Positions 1 through 7,522 of a stretch of 43,380 nt of DNA are shown in pieces. The translations under genes were made by a program, and so were the position numbers. Position 1 is the first letter of the stretch; each line of letters begins with the position of its first letter. The stretch lies in the NCBI RefSeq assembly GCF_002567005.1, contig NZ_NUZU01000037.1:320062-363441 (forward strand), given 5' to 3'. This stretch comes from Bacillus sp. AFS073361. Its GTDB lineage: Bacteria; Bacillota; Bacilli; Bacillales; Cytobacillaceae. Under the pieces are notes generated by a model. The model was not told the DNA's origin. It did not search any database and worked only from the letters and a program-made list of their open reading frames with translations.

Positions 1-35
1 AGACTAGTTTAACACAGCCTTTCTATAAAAGAATT

Positions 36-70
36 GGGAAAAGGAGTGGAAAAGCCCTTTTCCCTTTTTT
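36..70 (+). terminator. Intrinsic terminator of a gene left of the window
   Basis: An 8-bp stem (GGGAAAAG at 36-43 with CTTTTCCC at 57-64) is followed by six T. It ends a plus-strand gene that lies outside the window, and it argues against starting the next protein upstream of position 127. Confidence 0.8.
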
Positions 71-126
71 ATTGTCATACTTTAAAATATAATGAAACTA
101 CCTACATAACGGAAGGAAGTGGCAGG

Positions 127-966
127 ATGATCATCCAGCGGCCTCAATTGGAGCAATCTGAATTAACAAAGTATATTCCACCAAAAGGTGACTATGAATC
201 GTTTCGTGACAACGACCATTATAAAGAGAAATTGAAGGAATGGGGATTATCCTCTGCGCGCGAAGCGAAAAAAGAATTCTGGTACAAGGATCGAAATTAT
301 CAGCGCCTGGTGACTATTAAGGGTTACGAAACTTATGGAAATGCAATGGACATTAACACCCTAGTGATTGAGTTCCAAGACGGAAATCTTACATGTATCC
401 ACCCCGCTTATTTAAAAGAAATGCAGCAATCAAGCTTTGGAAAAGAAAGCTTATTAACTTTTGATGAAAAAGAAACGCCTGACAAAGATGGTTCACCAGC
501 TGAGGTGAATATACTTGGTGAGGTCATGACAGAAGATACATCTACAGCGGCAGAAAAACCTGTTAAACGGGAAGCGGCACCAAAAGCAGCAAAAGCGAAG
601 GAACCAAAACCGAAGAAAGCAAAGGCTCCTAAACTTGATCTCCCGGTTGATAAGGTGCATTTTACGGCTAGCGTCAAACAGTTCGCACTCGTTTACAATC
701 CATTTAATGAAGAAAATGATGAGGTGGTCGTCCTTGAAAATGTACAGGTCGTCTCAGAAGAAAATCCTCTTGAAGTCGGATTAGCCTGGTGCAGCCATAG
801 CAAGACACTCAAAAAGTTTGAACTGGCTATCGGTGATGAGCTTGAATTTGATGGGAAGGTGGCTGCCAAGAAACTTGGAAAAGGGAAAGATGTGGAAGAA
901 GAATTTTTAGTGGATGTTCCTGTTTTGTATAAAGTCAATAATCCGTCGAAAATCGTAAAGAAATAG
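127..966 (+). CDS. Hypothetical protein with a Lys/Ala/Pro linker
   Basis: I do not recognise this 279-residue protein. It has no signal peptide or membrane segment, so it is probably cytosolic. The N-terminal part (about 1-110) is a mixed alpha/beta region rich in aromatic residues. Residues about 140-170 are acidic, followed by a low-complexity Lys/Ala/Pro stretch (about 145-175), and the C-terminal 100 residues form a second compact region rich in beta-prone residues. The start at 127 follows GGAAGGAAGTGGCAGG. The frame is open upstream to 34, but that part runs through the terminator of the preceding gene. A hairpin terminator overlaps its stop codon, so it is probably monocistronic. The two folded ends with a charged linker suggest a two-domain binding protein, which is inference only. 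Confidence 0.8.
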   Translation: MIIQRPQLEQSELTKYIPPKGDYESFRDNDHYKEKLKEWGLSSAREAKKEFWYKDRNYQRLVTIKGYETYGNAMDINTLVIEFQDGNLTCIHPAYLKEMQQSSFGKESLLTFDEKETPDKDGSPAEVNILGEVMTEDTSTAAEKPVKREAAPKAAKAKEPKPKKAKAPKLDLPVDKVHFTASVKQFALVYNPFNEENDEVVVLENVQVVSEENPLEVGLAWCSHSKTLKKFELAIGDELEFDGKVAAKKLGKGKDVEEEFLVDVPVLYKVNNPSKIVKK

Positions 967-993
967 GACGCTCTTCCTAGAGGTCCTATTTTT
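963..993 (+). terminator. Intrinsic terminator
   Basis: ATAGGAC (963-969) pairs with GTCCTAT (983-989), followed by a T run. It overlaps the stop codon of the hypothetical gene at 127-966. Confidence 0.75.
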
Positions 994-1140
994 ATCAAGT
1001 TATTATGGGAAATAAATCTCTAACTGCTCCATATCCTTCCATAACAAGAAGTAATTTTGAAAATGATTGTTTCTAACAATGGTTTCATAATAACTTAATG
1101 GGATGGTTAAGAATATCCCATCCTTCTTTAAAAATATTAG

Positions 1141-1293
1141 CTAGTCATTTCGTATTTGGTGAGAATAAAAGTGAAAGCCATCTCTCTTCCACAAATAATC
1201 TTCCTCATCATAGTAGTTTAGAATCACTTGCCGATCGGAGTAGCCCTTAAAAAAATCTATCCTTCGTTTGTATTTCCATTTCTTATCGCCTAC
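1141..1293 (-). pseudogene. Decayed coding remnant (50 codons, no start)
   Basis: On the minus strand a frame is open from just after a TGA (1294-1296) to a TAG at 1141-1143. It encodes 50 protein-like residues, including GYSDRQVILNYYDEEDY and GFHFYSH, but has no usable start codon or ribosome binding site. The aromatic and acidic composition looks like real protein rather than random AT-rich DNA. I read it as the 3' end of a lost gene. The family is not recognised, and a chance open frame cannot be excluded. Confidence 0.35.
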
Positions 1294-1423
1294 TCACTTT
1301 AAATTATGAACTAAGACTAGTTTATAAAAATAATTGGTTTAAAGTGATGATAGAAATCACGTAAAGAGAAGTCTATTAAAAAAAAGCAGAAATCTTGTCC
1401 TTAATCGAGTTACCAGCGAAGGT

Positions 1424-1613
1424 AAGATAAGCGGAAATTTTCCGGTTATCTTAAGAATGGAGCTCGTATGGGGGTAAATAAGGGGAGGATTTCCGACTAT
1501 GCAAAGCAAAATCCCTCATTTTTGAATTTTTCGATTCAATAGGCGGAATCTCTCCGTCTATTTAAGCTTATTTTAAGGATAATTACCATTTAAGCGGAAT
1601 TTTTCCGTCTATT
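1424..1613. repeat. Cluster of three GCGGAA-TTCCG palindromes
   Basis: Three imperfect palindromes share the core GCGGAA...TTCCG/TCCGTC. The first, at 1424-1452, has AAGATAA / TTATCTT outer arms. The others are at 1538-1563 (AATAG / CTATT outer arms) and 1590-1613. The second and third both end in TCCGTCTATTTA. They look like copies of a small interspersed palindromic repeat; no coding function is seen. Confidence 0.55.
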
Positions 1614-1617
1614 TACC

Positions 1618-1720
1618 AGCGGGGGAAGTTCGGGTGTTTAACCTGATCCCCCAACCGATAGGTGCGGACCCTCTGACAAGCCGGGTGGCCTTGGAAAAGT
1701 GGTTGGTCATTAAATAAATT
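1618..1720. other. GC-rich structured intergenic element
   Basis: This stretch is clearly richer in G and C than its surroundings. It begins with a long hairpin (1621-1652), in which GGGGGA pairs with TCCCCC and an inner TCGGGT pairs with ACCTGA. I compared it by eye with TPP, T-box, cobalamin, ydaO and group II intron motifs and found no convincing match. It directly adjoins the palindrome cluster, so it may be part of the same repeat family or an unrecognised structured RNA. The rest of the gap 967-1806 holds the coding remnant and the terminator, and nothing else that I can support. Confidence 0.3.
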
Positions 1721-1752
1721 GACTTCATTTAATTATTTCTAGGGGTAAGTGT

Positions 1753-1787
1753 AAAAAGGGAATTGCTGCGGCATTCCCTTTTTTTTT
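1753..1787. terminator. Bidirectional intrinsic terminator
   Basis: AAGGGAAT pairs with ATTCCCTT around a GC-rich loop, with A runs on the left and T runs on the right. On the minus strand it ends the small SASP-like gene at 1807-1965. Confidence 0.8.
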
Positions 1788-1806
1788 CGATAAAGGATAT
1801 GTTCTT

Positions 1807-1965
1807 TTAATCGCGCATTGCTCCTGCCTCACGGGATGTCATGGCACCTTGTCCTTGGCTTACATCTTTTTGAATTTCTTGTTTCACTTTTTGTACATCC
1901 GTTCCTGCAAATTCGGGTTGCATAATGGAACCTAAATTCTCTTTTGTTTGTTGATCCTGTTGCAT
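1807..1965 (-). CDS. Small gamma-SASP-like protein (52 aa)
   Basis: A 52-residue Gln-rich protein begins at an ATG behind a strong GAGGAGG site (spacing 7). Its central PEFAGTDVQKVKQEIQ resembles the EFA-ETDVQ-VKQ-N repeat of gamma-type small acid-soluble spore proteins (SspE/GASP). Those proteins are amino-acid stores degraded by the Gpr protease during germination. Only one motif copy is present, where typical SspE has two or three, so the assignment is tentative. A terminator lies directly downstream at 1753-1787. The overlapping 63-codon frame in this region lacks a good start and is a shadow. Confidence 0.7.
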   Translation of the reverse strand: MQQDQQTKENLGSIMQPEFAGTDVQKVKQEIQKDVSQGQGAMTSREAGAMRD

Positions 1966-2162
1966 ACAAAACCTCCTCAGTTTTTGGTGTAACCTTCTTA
2001 TTTTTTACATCCACCCTCATTTTATTTAAAAAAATAGGAACATTCTGAATGTGTTTTTATAACATGGTCTCTTTAATGGCTCTCCAAATTAAATGAGGAA
2101 TATTCATCCAATATAGAGTATAATGAAGGTTCGGATTTTTATTTTTCAAGGAGAATCTATAT

Positions 2163-3533
2163 ATGAAGCAAACCTTTACCTTAAAGGAAAAAACAAAGCA
2201 AATATGTATCTTGTTAATTCCAATCTTAATTACACAGCTTGGCATGTTTTCGATGGTGTTTTTTAATACAATTATGTCGGGGAAGTACAACTCTACGGCG
2301 TTAGCTGGAGTCGCGATTGGCTCCTCCATTTGGAGTCCCATTTTTACTGGGATAAGCGGGATTCTTCTTGCTGTTTCACCCATTGCCGCCCAACGCTTTG
2401 GGGAAAAAAAGAGCCATGAAGTTGCATCCGTTGTGAAGCATGGAATTTATCTTTCAATATTGATTGCGCTAGTAGTTATCCTCTTTGGATTTTTTTTGTT
2501 AGACCCTATTTTAGACAAAATGAATCTAAATGCTGGTGTTCGAGATACTGCTTTTCATTACCTAATCGGACTTAGCTATGGAATTCTGCCATTATTTATT
2601 TTTAATGTACTACGATCATTTATCTATGCCCTTGGCAAAACACGAGTCATCATGATCATCATGCTTTTGTCGCTGCCATTGAATTTCTTTTTAAACTATG
2701 TGCTCATTTTTGGAAACTTAGGCTTCCCAGACCTTGGTGGGGCGGGGGCAGGTTATGCAACCTCAATAACGTACTGGGGGATTATGGTAATGACTGTGTT
2801 TATCGTCAGAACCAAAGAACCTTTCTCATCGTACCCGATATTTGCCGATTTCAAAGAATTTTCGTGGGATAAATGTAAGGAGATACTAAAGATCGGCGTG
2901 CCAATGGGCCTTTCAACGTTCTTTGAAACAAGCATGTTCGCAGTGGTTACGATTCTATTAAGTAAGTTTAATGTCACCACGATTGCTGCCTATCAATCAG
3001 CCTTAAATATCGTTTCCTTTTTGTATATGATACCAATTAGTATTTCGACAGCACAAACGGTTCTTGTTGGATATGAGGTAGGGGCTCGTCGCTATAAAGA
3101 TGCGAAACAATACAGTTGGCTGGGGATTTATTTAGCGATCTTGATTGCGGTTGTCACCGGTTTATTTGTCGTGGTTTTCCGATATCAAGTAGCAGGTTTT
3201 TATTCGAATGAAACTGAAGTAATTAATTTAACGGCCAATTTCTTAATCTTTGCGTTGTTTTTTCAAATTTGTGATGCGATTCAGGCTACGGCACAAGCAG
3301 CCTTAAGAGGCTATAAAGATGTCAACCTAGCCTTTATTATGACATTAATCGCTTATTGGTTAATCTGTCTTCCGGCAGGATACCTGCTTGCCCATTACAC
3401 GGGGCTGGGAGCAAGAGGCTACTGGCTCGGGCTAACTTTCGGCCTCCTCGCCGCAGGAATAGCCCTTTCCATTAGACTTATCTACATCCAAAAACGGAAA
3501 TTTGTCAACAAAGCAGTTAGTAGTAAAGTGTGA
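2163..3533 (+). CDS. MATE family multidrug/Na+ antiporter
   Basis: This 456-residue integral membrane protein has about twelve hydrophobic segments in two halves, typical of the MATE (NorM/DinF/YojI) exporter family. Early ITQLGMFSMVFFNTIMSGK and the second-half repeat of similar polarity fit the internal two-fold symmetry of the family. MATE proteins couple Na+ or H+ influx to export of cationic drugs and metabolites. The start follows CAAGGAG with 7-nt spacing, and a TATAAT-like hexamer lies about 30 bp upstream. The gene is monocistronic and ends at a strong terminator. Its substrate cannot be read from the sequence. Confidence 0.93.
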   Translation: MKQTFTLKEKTKQICILLIPILITQLGMFSMVFFNTIMSGKYNSTALAGVAIGSSIWSPIFTGISGILLAVSPIAAQRFGEKKSHEVASVVKHGIYLSILIALVVILFGFFLLDPILDKMNLNAGVRDTAFHYLIGLSYGILPLFIFNVLRSFIYALGKTRVIMIIMLLSLPLNFFLNYVLIFGNLGFPDLGGAGAGYATSITYWGIMVMTVFIVRTKEPFSSYPIFADFKEFSWDKCKEILKIGVPMGLSTFFETSMFAVVTILLSKFNVTTIAAYQSALNIVSFLYMIPISISTAQTVLVGYEVGARRYKDAKQYSWLGIYLAILIAVVTGLFVVVFRYQVAGFYSNETEVINLTANFLIFALFFQICDAIQATAQAALRGYKDVNLAFIMTLIAYWLICLPAGYLLAHYTGLGARGYWLGLTFGLLAAGIALSIRLIYIQKRKFVNKAVSSKV

Positions 3534-3547
3534 CCAATTGAAACGAA

Positions 3548-3583
3548 AAAAATGTAAGGGTGTTCTTGCCATTACATTTTTTT
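3548..3583 (+). terminator. Intrinsic terminator
   Basis: AATGTAA (3551-3557) pairs with TTACATT (3572-3578), followed by a run of T. It ends the MATE gene. Confidence 0.85.
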
Positions 3584-3605
3584 GCTCTACGATATTCTTC
3601 TAATC

Positions 3606-3642
3606 TTAAAAATGATGACGCCATTCTATGAAGAATGACGTC
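3606..3642 (-). terminator. Probable minus-strand terminator
   Basis: The inverted repeat GACGCCATTC / GAATGACGTC (3617-3642) has a short T run on the minus strand. It lies just downstream of the small gene at 3653-3850. Confidence 0.55.
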
Positions 3643-3652
3643 TGTTAAAATA

Positions 3653-3850
3653 TCAATATAGTTTTTTTAGATTAAATAGTTTAGAGAAGAAAGTTTGATT
3701 TTTATCAGTAATCTTTAATTCTTCCATAATTAGTTTTTCTTGATTGGTATTAATCCATTTTTGTAATTCTTGCTTGTCTTTACAAAGCGTATAATATGTT
3801 TCTCCACCTTTTCCAAGTGCGTTGACAACATATCTACAAGTGTTCGCCAT
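3653..3850 (-). CDS. Small hypothetical protein (65 aa)
   Basis: A 65-residue basic soluble protein begins MANTCRYVVNALGKGG. The ATG at 3850 is preceded by AAAGGTGG with 6-nt spacing. A GTG three codons upstream overlaps that site and is not preferred. The N-terminal half looks like a small beta-hairpin and the C-terminal half is helical and Lys-rich. I do not recognise a family. A probable terminator follows at 3606-3642, so it seems to be a single-gene unit, opposite in direction to the MATE gene. Confidence 0.65.
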   Translation of the reverse strand: MANTCRYVVNALGKGGETYYTLCKDKQELQKWINTNQEKLIMEELKITDKNQTFFSKLFNLKKLY

Positions 3851-3943
3851 AATGTCCACCTTTAAATAAGATTAGTTTCATATATGGATTATAACAGGCT
3901 TCAAAAAATAGTCCATCATTATTTTTTTCCATTTTTTTCAAAT

Positions 3944-3977
3944 TAAAAAGACACTAAAAATAGAAATTAGTGTCTCT
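3944..3977 (-). terminator. Minus-strand intrinsic terminator
   Basis: AGACACTAA (3950-3958) pairs with TTAGTGTCT (3967-3975); on the minus strand it is followed by TTTTTAATTTG. The only candidate gene it could serve is the 25-codon ORF at 3995-4072. Confidence 0.65.
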
Positions 3978-3994
3978 TAAGTAATAGAAGGTAG

Positions 3995-4072
3995 TTAAAC
4001 GTTTTCTGTAGGCTTTTGTTTAAATGTTATCCGCCATGCTTTTTTATGCATAGTGATGGACAACCAGAACAA
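3995..4072 (-). CDS. Possible very small protein (25 aa)
   Basis: On the minus strand a TTG codon 8 nt after GGAGG opens a 25-codon frame encoding a hydrophobic start (MFWLSITM) and a basic tail (HKKAWRITFKQKPTENV). An in-frame ATG lies seven codons in. A terminator follows 18 nt after the stop. The combination of ribosome binding site, frame and terminator is better than expected by chance, but the coding claim rests on this alone. Confidence 0.35.
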   Translation of the reverse strand: MFWLSITMHKKAWRITFKQKPTENV

Positions 4073-4148
4073 CGATTGATCCTCCGGAAAGATGAAGATG
4101 TTCCAGTTCGTACTAGGTAAAGAACGCTGACAGTATTTTTATGAGCTT

Positions 4149-4356
4149 CCTATTTACCGAATCAACGTAAAAAGACGACTAACGGTTAATGGAAGAGTCT
4201 CCATTTACCGCTACAGCGAAAAAAGATCCATAACGGTAAATGAAAGAAGTCTCCATTTACCGCTACAGCGAAAAAAGATCCATAACGGTAAATGAAAGAG
4301 GTCTCCATTTACCGCTACTGCGAAAATGTCGCTCCAACGGTCAATAAAGCCATCGG
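4149..4356. repeat. Four 52-bp tandem repeats with internal palindrome
   Basis: Units lie at 4149-4200, 4201-4252, 4253-4304 and 4305-4356. The two central units differ at a single base and the outer two are diverged. Each carries CCATTTACCG near one end and AACGGTAAATG near the other, so every unit can fold as a hairpin. No long coding frame with a start signal crosses them. The rest of the gap 3860-4577 holds the small ORF and terminator at 3944-4072 and an AT-rich leader before the sigma factor gene. Confidence 0.9.
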
Positions 4357-4577
4357 TAATAAGGCACTCAAGCAAAAGTAGAGACTTACTCACCAGACTT
4401 AACACATTAGGATTTAGATAATGATGGTGAATGATTTTCTTTTGCTTTCTAAAATGGTCAAGTTTATATTAGAAAGCACAAACATAAAGTAACTTTAAAT
4501 AAAAACTTTTTACCCCCGTATCTTTTCATCCAACTTAAAACGTTTATAGGGTAGAGAGTGCAAAAGGAGTGAAATCA

Positions 4578-5297
4578 ATGTCACACGAGCTAGAAATTGA
4601 CTGCATAGATGGAGAGCAAGAAATGGGGTTTGCGGAGGAATTTTGGATGGAGAATTATCCAAAACTTCTACGCTATTGTTACTTTCTCACCCGAAATCAA
4701 TGGGATGGAGACGAAATCGCACAGGAGGCGTTTATAAAGGCTCTAAAATATGAAGGCCGCCAGCAAAAGGTGACGAAAGCTTTACTAAACAAGATTGCCT
4801 ATAATCATTGGATTGATCTGCTTCGAAAAAGAAAAAATGAAACCATAGAGGCGGATCCTGTTTTGGCGAATGAAGCTATACTTCATCAATTGGATGCGAC
4901 AACAGAAACAGTTGAAATACTCCTCAGAAATTTCACACCCAACCAAGCAATCATCTTTTTGTTAAAAGAAGGGTTTCAATACCAACTGAAGGAAATTGCA
5001 GCGATAGTAGATTCTACAGAAATGGCAGTGAAGGCCAATCTTCATCGCGCCAAAAAGCGGCTTGAAAAGGCAAACGAAGAGAGGCAGTTTCATTCAGTGG
5101 ATATATTTTGGAATGAGGAAGAAAGGGAGTGGCTATCAGATCTATTTTATGAAGCATTGAAAAATCAAGATCCCACCATCCTCATTCAATCGATTCGTTC
5201 GCGATTAATTACCAGTGAAGCCCCTAAACTTGTTTCGGGTAATATATGTACCAAACCTACTTTCACTCCTTCAAGCACTCTCTGTATGGCTGCTTAG
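4578..5297 (+). CDS. ECF-type RNA polymerase sigma factor
   Basis: This 239-residue protein carries a sigma-70 region 2 (about 26-83; YPKLLRYCYFLTR and DEIAQEAFIKALK) and a region 4 helix-turn-helix (about 112-165; LKEIAAIVDST and VKANLHRAKKRL). It would direct RNA polymerase to its own promoter class. After region 4 there is an unusual extension of about 70 residues. The start at 4578 follows AAAAGGAG with 9-nt spacing; an upstream in-frame GTG at 4569 overlaps that site. clpP follows after 27 bp on the same strand with no terminator, so the two are probably cotranscribed. No anti-sigma gene is adjacent. The target promoters are unknown. Confidence 0.88.
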   Translation: MSHELEIDCIDGEQEMGFAEEFWMENYPKLLRYCYFLTRNQWDGDEIAQEAFIKALKYEGRQQKVTKALLNKIAYNHWIDLLRKRKNETIEADPVLANEAILHQLDATTETVEILLRNFTPNQAIIFLLKEGFQYQLKEIAAIVDSTEMAVKANLHRAKKRLEKANEERQFHSVDIFWNEEEREWLSDLFYEALKNQDPTILIQSIRSRLITSEAPKLVSGNICTKPTFTPSSTLCMAA

Positions 5298-5324
5298 CCA
5301 AATCGCTTTCAAGGAGGGATTGGA

Positions 5325-5906
5325 ATGAGTACCATTCCATACGTAATTGAACAATCGAATCGCGGGGAACGTTCATATGACATATACTCCAGACTGTTAA
5401 AGGATCGAATTATCATAATTGGTGATGAAATAAATGAACAAACGGCCAATAGTGTCGTGGCCCAATTATTATTTTTAGCAGCAGATGCACCGGATAAAGA
5501 AATTTCACTGTATATCAATAGCCCAGGTGGTTTAACCACTGCGGGTTTCGCCATCTTTGACACGATGCAATACATTAAGCCTGATGTGAGGACGATTTGT
5601 ACAGGAATGGCTGCTTCTTTCGGGGCGATGCTACTTCTAGCAGGTAAGAAAGGAAAACGTTATGCCTTGCCAAATAGTGAAATTATGATCCATCAGCCAT
5701 TAGGAGGGGCAAAAGGGCAGGCAACGGAAATTGAAATTTCTGCACGAAGAATCTTAAAGCTCAGAGAGCACATCAACCAAATTATTTCAGAACGGACCGG
5801 CCAACCACTTGAAAAAGTAGCAAAGGATACAGATCGAGATTATTTTATGAGTGCCGAGGAAGCGAAAGAATATGGGATTATTGATGAGATTCTCTATCCG
5901 AAATGA
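5325..5906 (+). CDS. clpP: ATP-dependent Clp protease proteolytic subunit (ClpP paralogue)
   Basis: A 193-residue ClpP with a complete catalytic triad: Ser98 in GMAASFGA, His123 in MIHQPLGG and Asp172 in DTDRDYF. ClpP forms a double heptamer that degrades substrates fed by Clp ATPases. The family-typical length and conserved NSPGG oxyanion motif (66-70) argue that it is active. It starts after AAGGAGGG. Its position behind a sigma factor gene, without tig or whiG neighbours, suggests an accessory paralogue rather than the housekeeping copy. A role in turnover linked to the sigma factor is inference. Confidence 0.95.
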   Translation: MSTIPYVIEQSNRGERSYDIYSRLLKDRIIIIGDEINEQTANSVVAQLLFLAADAPDKEISLYINSPGGLTTAGFAIFDTMQYIKPDVRTICTGMAASFGAMLLLAGKKGKRYALPNSEIMIHQPLGGAKGQATEIEISARRILKLREHINQIISERTGQPLEKVAKDTDRDYFMSAEEAKEYGIIDEILYPK

Positions 5907-6011
5907 ATTTGAAGTTAGTTTTAAAATTCCGCTAAATTCGGATCTATTACTAGCAAAAACCCAGGTAATAGGTTAATATTTTCCAATAAAAGGTCCTAAG
6001 GGGGATGTTGT

Positions 6012-6467
6012 TTGGAAATAAAAATCGATGATTTAACCGGAACAGATATTGCAAAATTGATAGGTGAGCATCTTCACAATATGAAACAGAATTCACCGCC
6101 GGAAAGTATCCATGCCCTAAATCTTGATCAATTGCAAAAACCGGAGATTACTTTTTGGAGTGCATGGGAAGGGAAGGAATTACTTGGGTGTGGGGCTTTA
6201 AAAGAACTTGATACCCAACATGGGGAAATCAAATCAATGCGAACCTCATCCTTGCACCTAAGAAAAGGAGTAGCTAAACAGATGCTCCAACATATTGTTG
6301 AAGAAGCAAAAAAGCGCGGATACAACAGACTAAGTTTAGAAACGGGTTCAATGGATGCTTTTGAGCCCGCCAGGAGGCTCTATGCCAGCTTCGGGTTCCA
6401 TCATTGTCAACCGTTTTCGGATTATACCGAGGACCCCAATAGCGTATATATGACAATGGAATTATGA
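6012..6467 (+). CDS. GNAT family N-acetyltransferase (YsnE-like)
   Basis: A 151-residue GNAT enzyme. The acetyl-CoA loop region appears as HLRKGVAKQMLQHIVEEAKKRG (split here: HLRKGVAKQML, then QHIVEEAKKRG), followed by LSLETGSMDAFEPARRLYASFGF, typical of the YsnE branch (LSLETG, then SMDAFEPAR). It transfers an acetyl group to an unknown amine. The start is a TTG at 6012 after AAGGGGG; no ATG gives a usable frame. A strong terminator follows at 6529-6576. The gene is 105 bp from clpP and may have its own promoter. Confidence 0.9.
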   Translation: MEIKIDDLTGTDIAKLIGEHLHNMKQNSPPESIHALNLDQLQKPEITFWSAWEGKELLGCGALKELDTQHGEIKSMRTSSLHLRKGVAKQMLQHIVEEAKKRGYNRLSLETGSMDAFEPARRLYASFGFHHCQPFSDYTEDPNSVYMTMEL

Positions 6468-6528
6468 GGATGTTGGCAGGAACCGATTATGGATCAGGAA
6501 TTGAAAGAAGTTATTAAAAAATAAATAG

Positions 6529-6576
6529 AAAAAGGAGTTGATTTCCTGCCATTAGCAGGTTCTCAACTCCTTTTTT
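6529..6576. terminator. Bidirectional intrinsic terminator
   Basis: AAAAAGGAGTTGA pairs with TCAACTCCTTTTTT, with a second inner stem CCTGC/GCAGG. It lies between convergent genes and can serve both. Confidence 0.88.
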
Positions 6577-6581
6577 ATCAA

Positions 6582-6902
6582 CTAGCATAATTGGGCCCAA
6601 AATGTCGAGCGATCTTCCACGTTATTTTCAATGATGGCGTAGGCAGCATTCGTAATGGCTTGTGAAAGGGTTTTACCGGTGGCATGAATATCATTGAAGC
6701 TAGCCTCAGATTCTCCATTAGATGTAAATGAATAGCCATAATCCTTTAATCTGTCAACAATGAGCATGGCATGGTCTAGGTTATGCTCAGGTTGAAAATC
6801 AGATTCATGAATGAACATAGCTTTATCATAATCATACCAACGATCCCATCGATTTAACTTCCATCCCAGAATTCTACGTGCAATTGAATCAGTTTTGTTC
6901 AT
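6582..6902 (-). CDS. Phage ABA sandwich domain-like protein
   Basis: A 106-residue protein whose pattern (MNKTDSIARRILGWK, aromatic WDRWYDYD, a DHAMLIVDRLKDYGY helix and a C-terminal ALSQAITNAAYAI-type helix) resembles the small phage ABA sandwich domain proteins found in prophages and Bacillus chromosomes. Their function is unknown. The start at 6902 follows GAAGGGG; 28 extra upstream codons have no ribosome binding site. A palindrome lies in its leader (6942-6957). No other phage genes are nearby, so it is either an isolated remnant or a domesticated gene. Confidence 0.6.
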   Translation of the reverse strand: MNKTDSIARRILGWKLNRWDRWYDYDKAMFIHESDFQPEHNLDHAMLIVDRLKDYGYSFTSNGESEASFNDIHATGKTLSQAITNAAYAIIENNVEDRSTFWAQLC

Positions 6903-6941
6903 ATCAGTTACCCCTTCTCTCCCATGTTTAAATTTGGTTTT

Positions 6942-6957
6942 TCTGTTATGTAACAGA
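6942..6957. promoter_or_regulatory. Palindrome in the leader of the ABA-sandwich gene
   Basis: TCTGTTA and TAACAGA are exact inverted arms separated by two bases, 40 bp upstream of the start codon at 6902. The size fits a repressor operator, but no regulator is identified. The remainder of the 6903-7221 gap is very AT-rich and holds a TATAAT-like hexamer near 7080 and the terminator at 7170-7202; I see no gene in it. Confidence 0.35.
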
Positions 6958-7169
6958 TTTTGAATTGTAATTATATTGTATAACACAACAATTGATTTTA
7001 CTACTATTTATTTGAATTTTTAAAAAAAATTTTACTTTGAGGATTGCTTATTTGGGCATTATATTTGATGATTAATGTTATAATTTGGATAGTAGAGGGG
7101 GTATTTAATAATCTATCAACTAATCGATTTTTTTAGCGCGATTACCTCTTAGAAACAAATTCTTACACA

Positions 7170-7202
7170 ATAAAATAAAAAAGAGGTGATCAGTTCACCT
7201 CT
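7170..7202 (-). terminator. Intrinsic terminator of the WQQWH repeat gene
   Basis: AGAGGTG and CACCTCT form a 7-bp stem with a loop palindrome, followed on the minus strand by a T-rich run. Confidence 0.8.
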
Positions 7203-7221
7203 CCAAGGATTCGGTCCTTTA

Positions 7222-7491
7222 TTACTTTTCTCGATGCGGGTACATTTGGTGCCATTGCTGCCATGTACCATGTGGATGTTGATGATGCCACTGCTGCCAA
7301 GGTACCCAAGGATGTTGTTGGTGCCATTGATGGTGAGTACCATGAGGATATTGGTGATGCCACTGTTGCCAAGGCATATATGGATGTTGTTGGTGCCATT
7401 GTTGCCAAGTTCCATGAGGATGTTGGTGCTGCCACTGCTCCCAAGGCATAAATTGAGATTGTGATTGACCATGACCGTGACCGTGAGTCAT
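7222..7491 (-). CDS. His/Trp/Gln-rich 12-residue repeat protein
   Basis: The 89-residue protein starts MTHGHGHGQSQSQFMP and then consists of six 12-residue repeats with consensus WQQWHxQHPxx(P/T), alternating between endings HPHGT and HPYMP or HPWVP. It has no signal peptide or membrane segment. The His-rich start and repeats suggest metal binding and a structural role. A sigma-K-like -10 element upstream supports a spore coat or outer-layer protein, which is inference. This frame has the best start (AGGTG 9 nt before ATG) and a repeat-perfect reading. The other open frames over the same DNA follow from the 36-bp repeat. A terminator follows at 7170-7202. Confidence 0.75.
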   Translation of the reverse strand: MTHGHGHGQSQSQFMPWEQWQHQHPHGTWQQWHQQHPYMPWQQWHHQYPHGTHHQWHQQHPWVPWQQWHHQHPHGTWQQWHQMYPHREK

Positions 7492-7522
7492 TCATTTCAC
7501 CTACTTTATAATAAATTCTATA

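Noticed and set aside
1618..1710. A 33-codon minus-strand frame (MTNHFSKATRLVRG...) and possible TPP-like AACCTGATC.
   Set aside because: The frame has no ribosome binding site and follows the structured element. The TPP motif order and the rest of that aptamer are missing.
4149..4356. Possible CRISPR array.
   Set aside because: The units are contiguous with no distinct spacers, and there are no cas genes. It is a plain tandem repeat.
4490..4577. ECF autoregulatory promoter before the sigma factor gene.
   Set aside because: AAC- and CGT-like elements are present but their spacing is wrong for any known class.
6489..6524. An 11-residue frame with a weak AGGAA site.
   Set aside because: Too short, and directly before a terminator. 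No independent evidence.
6582..6902. A prophage around the ABA-sandwich protein.
   Set aside because: No integrase, portal, terminase, tail or lysis gene is seen anywhere nearby.
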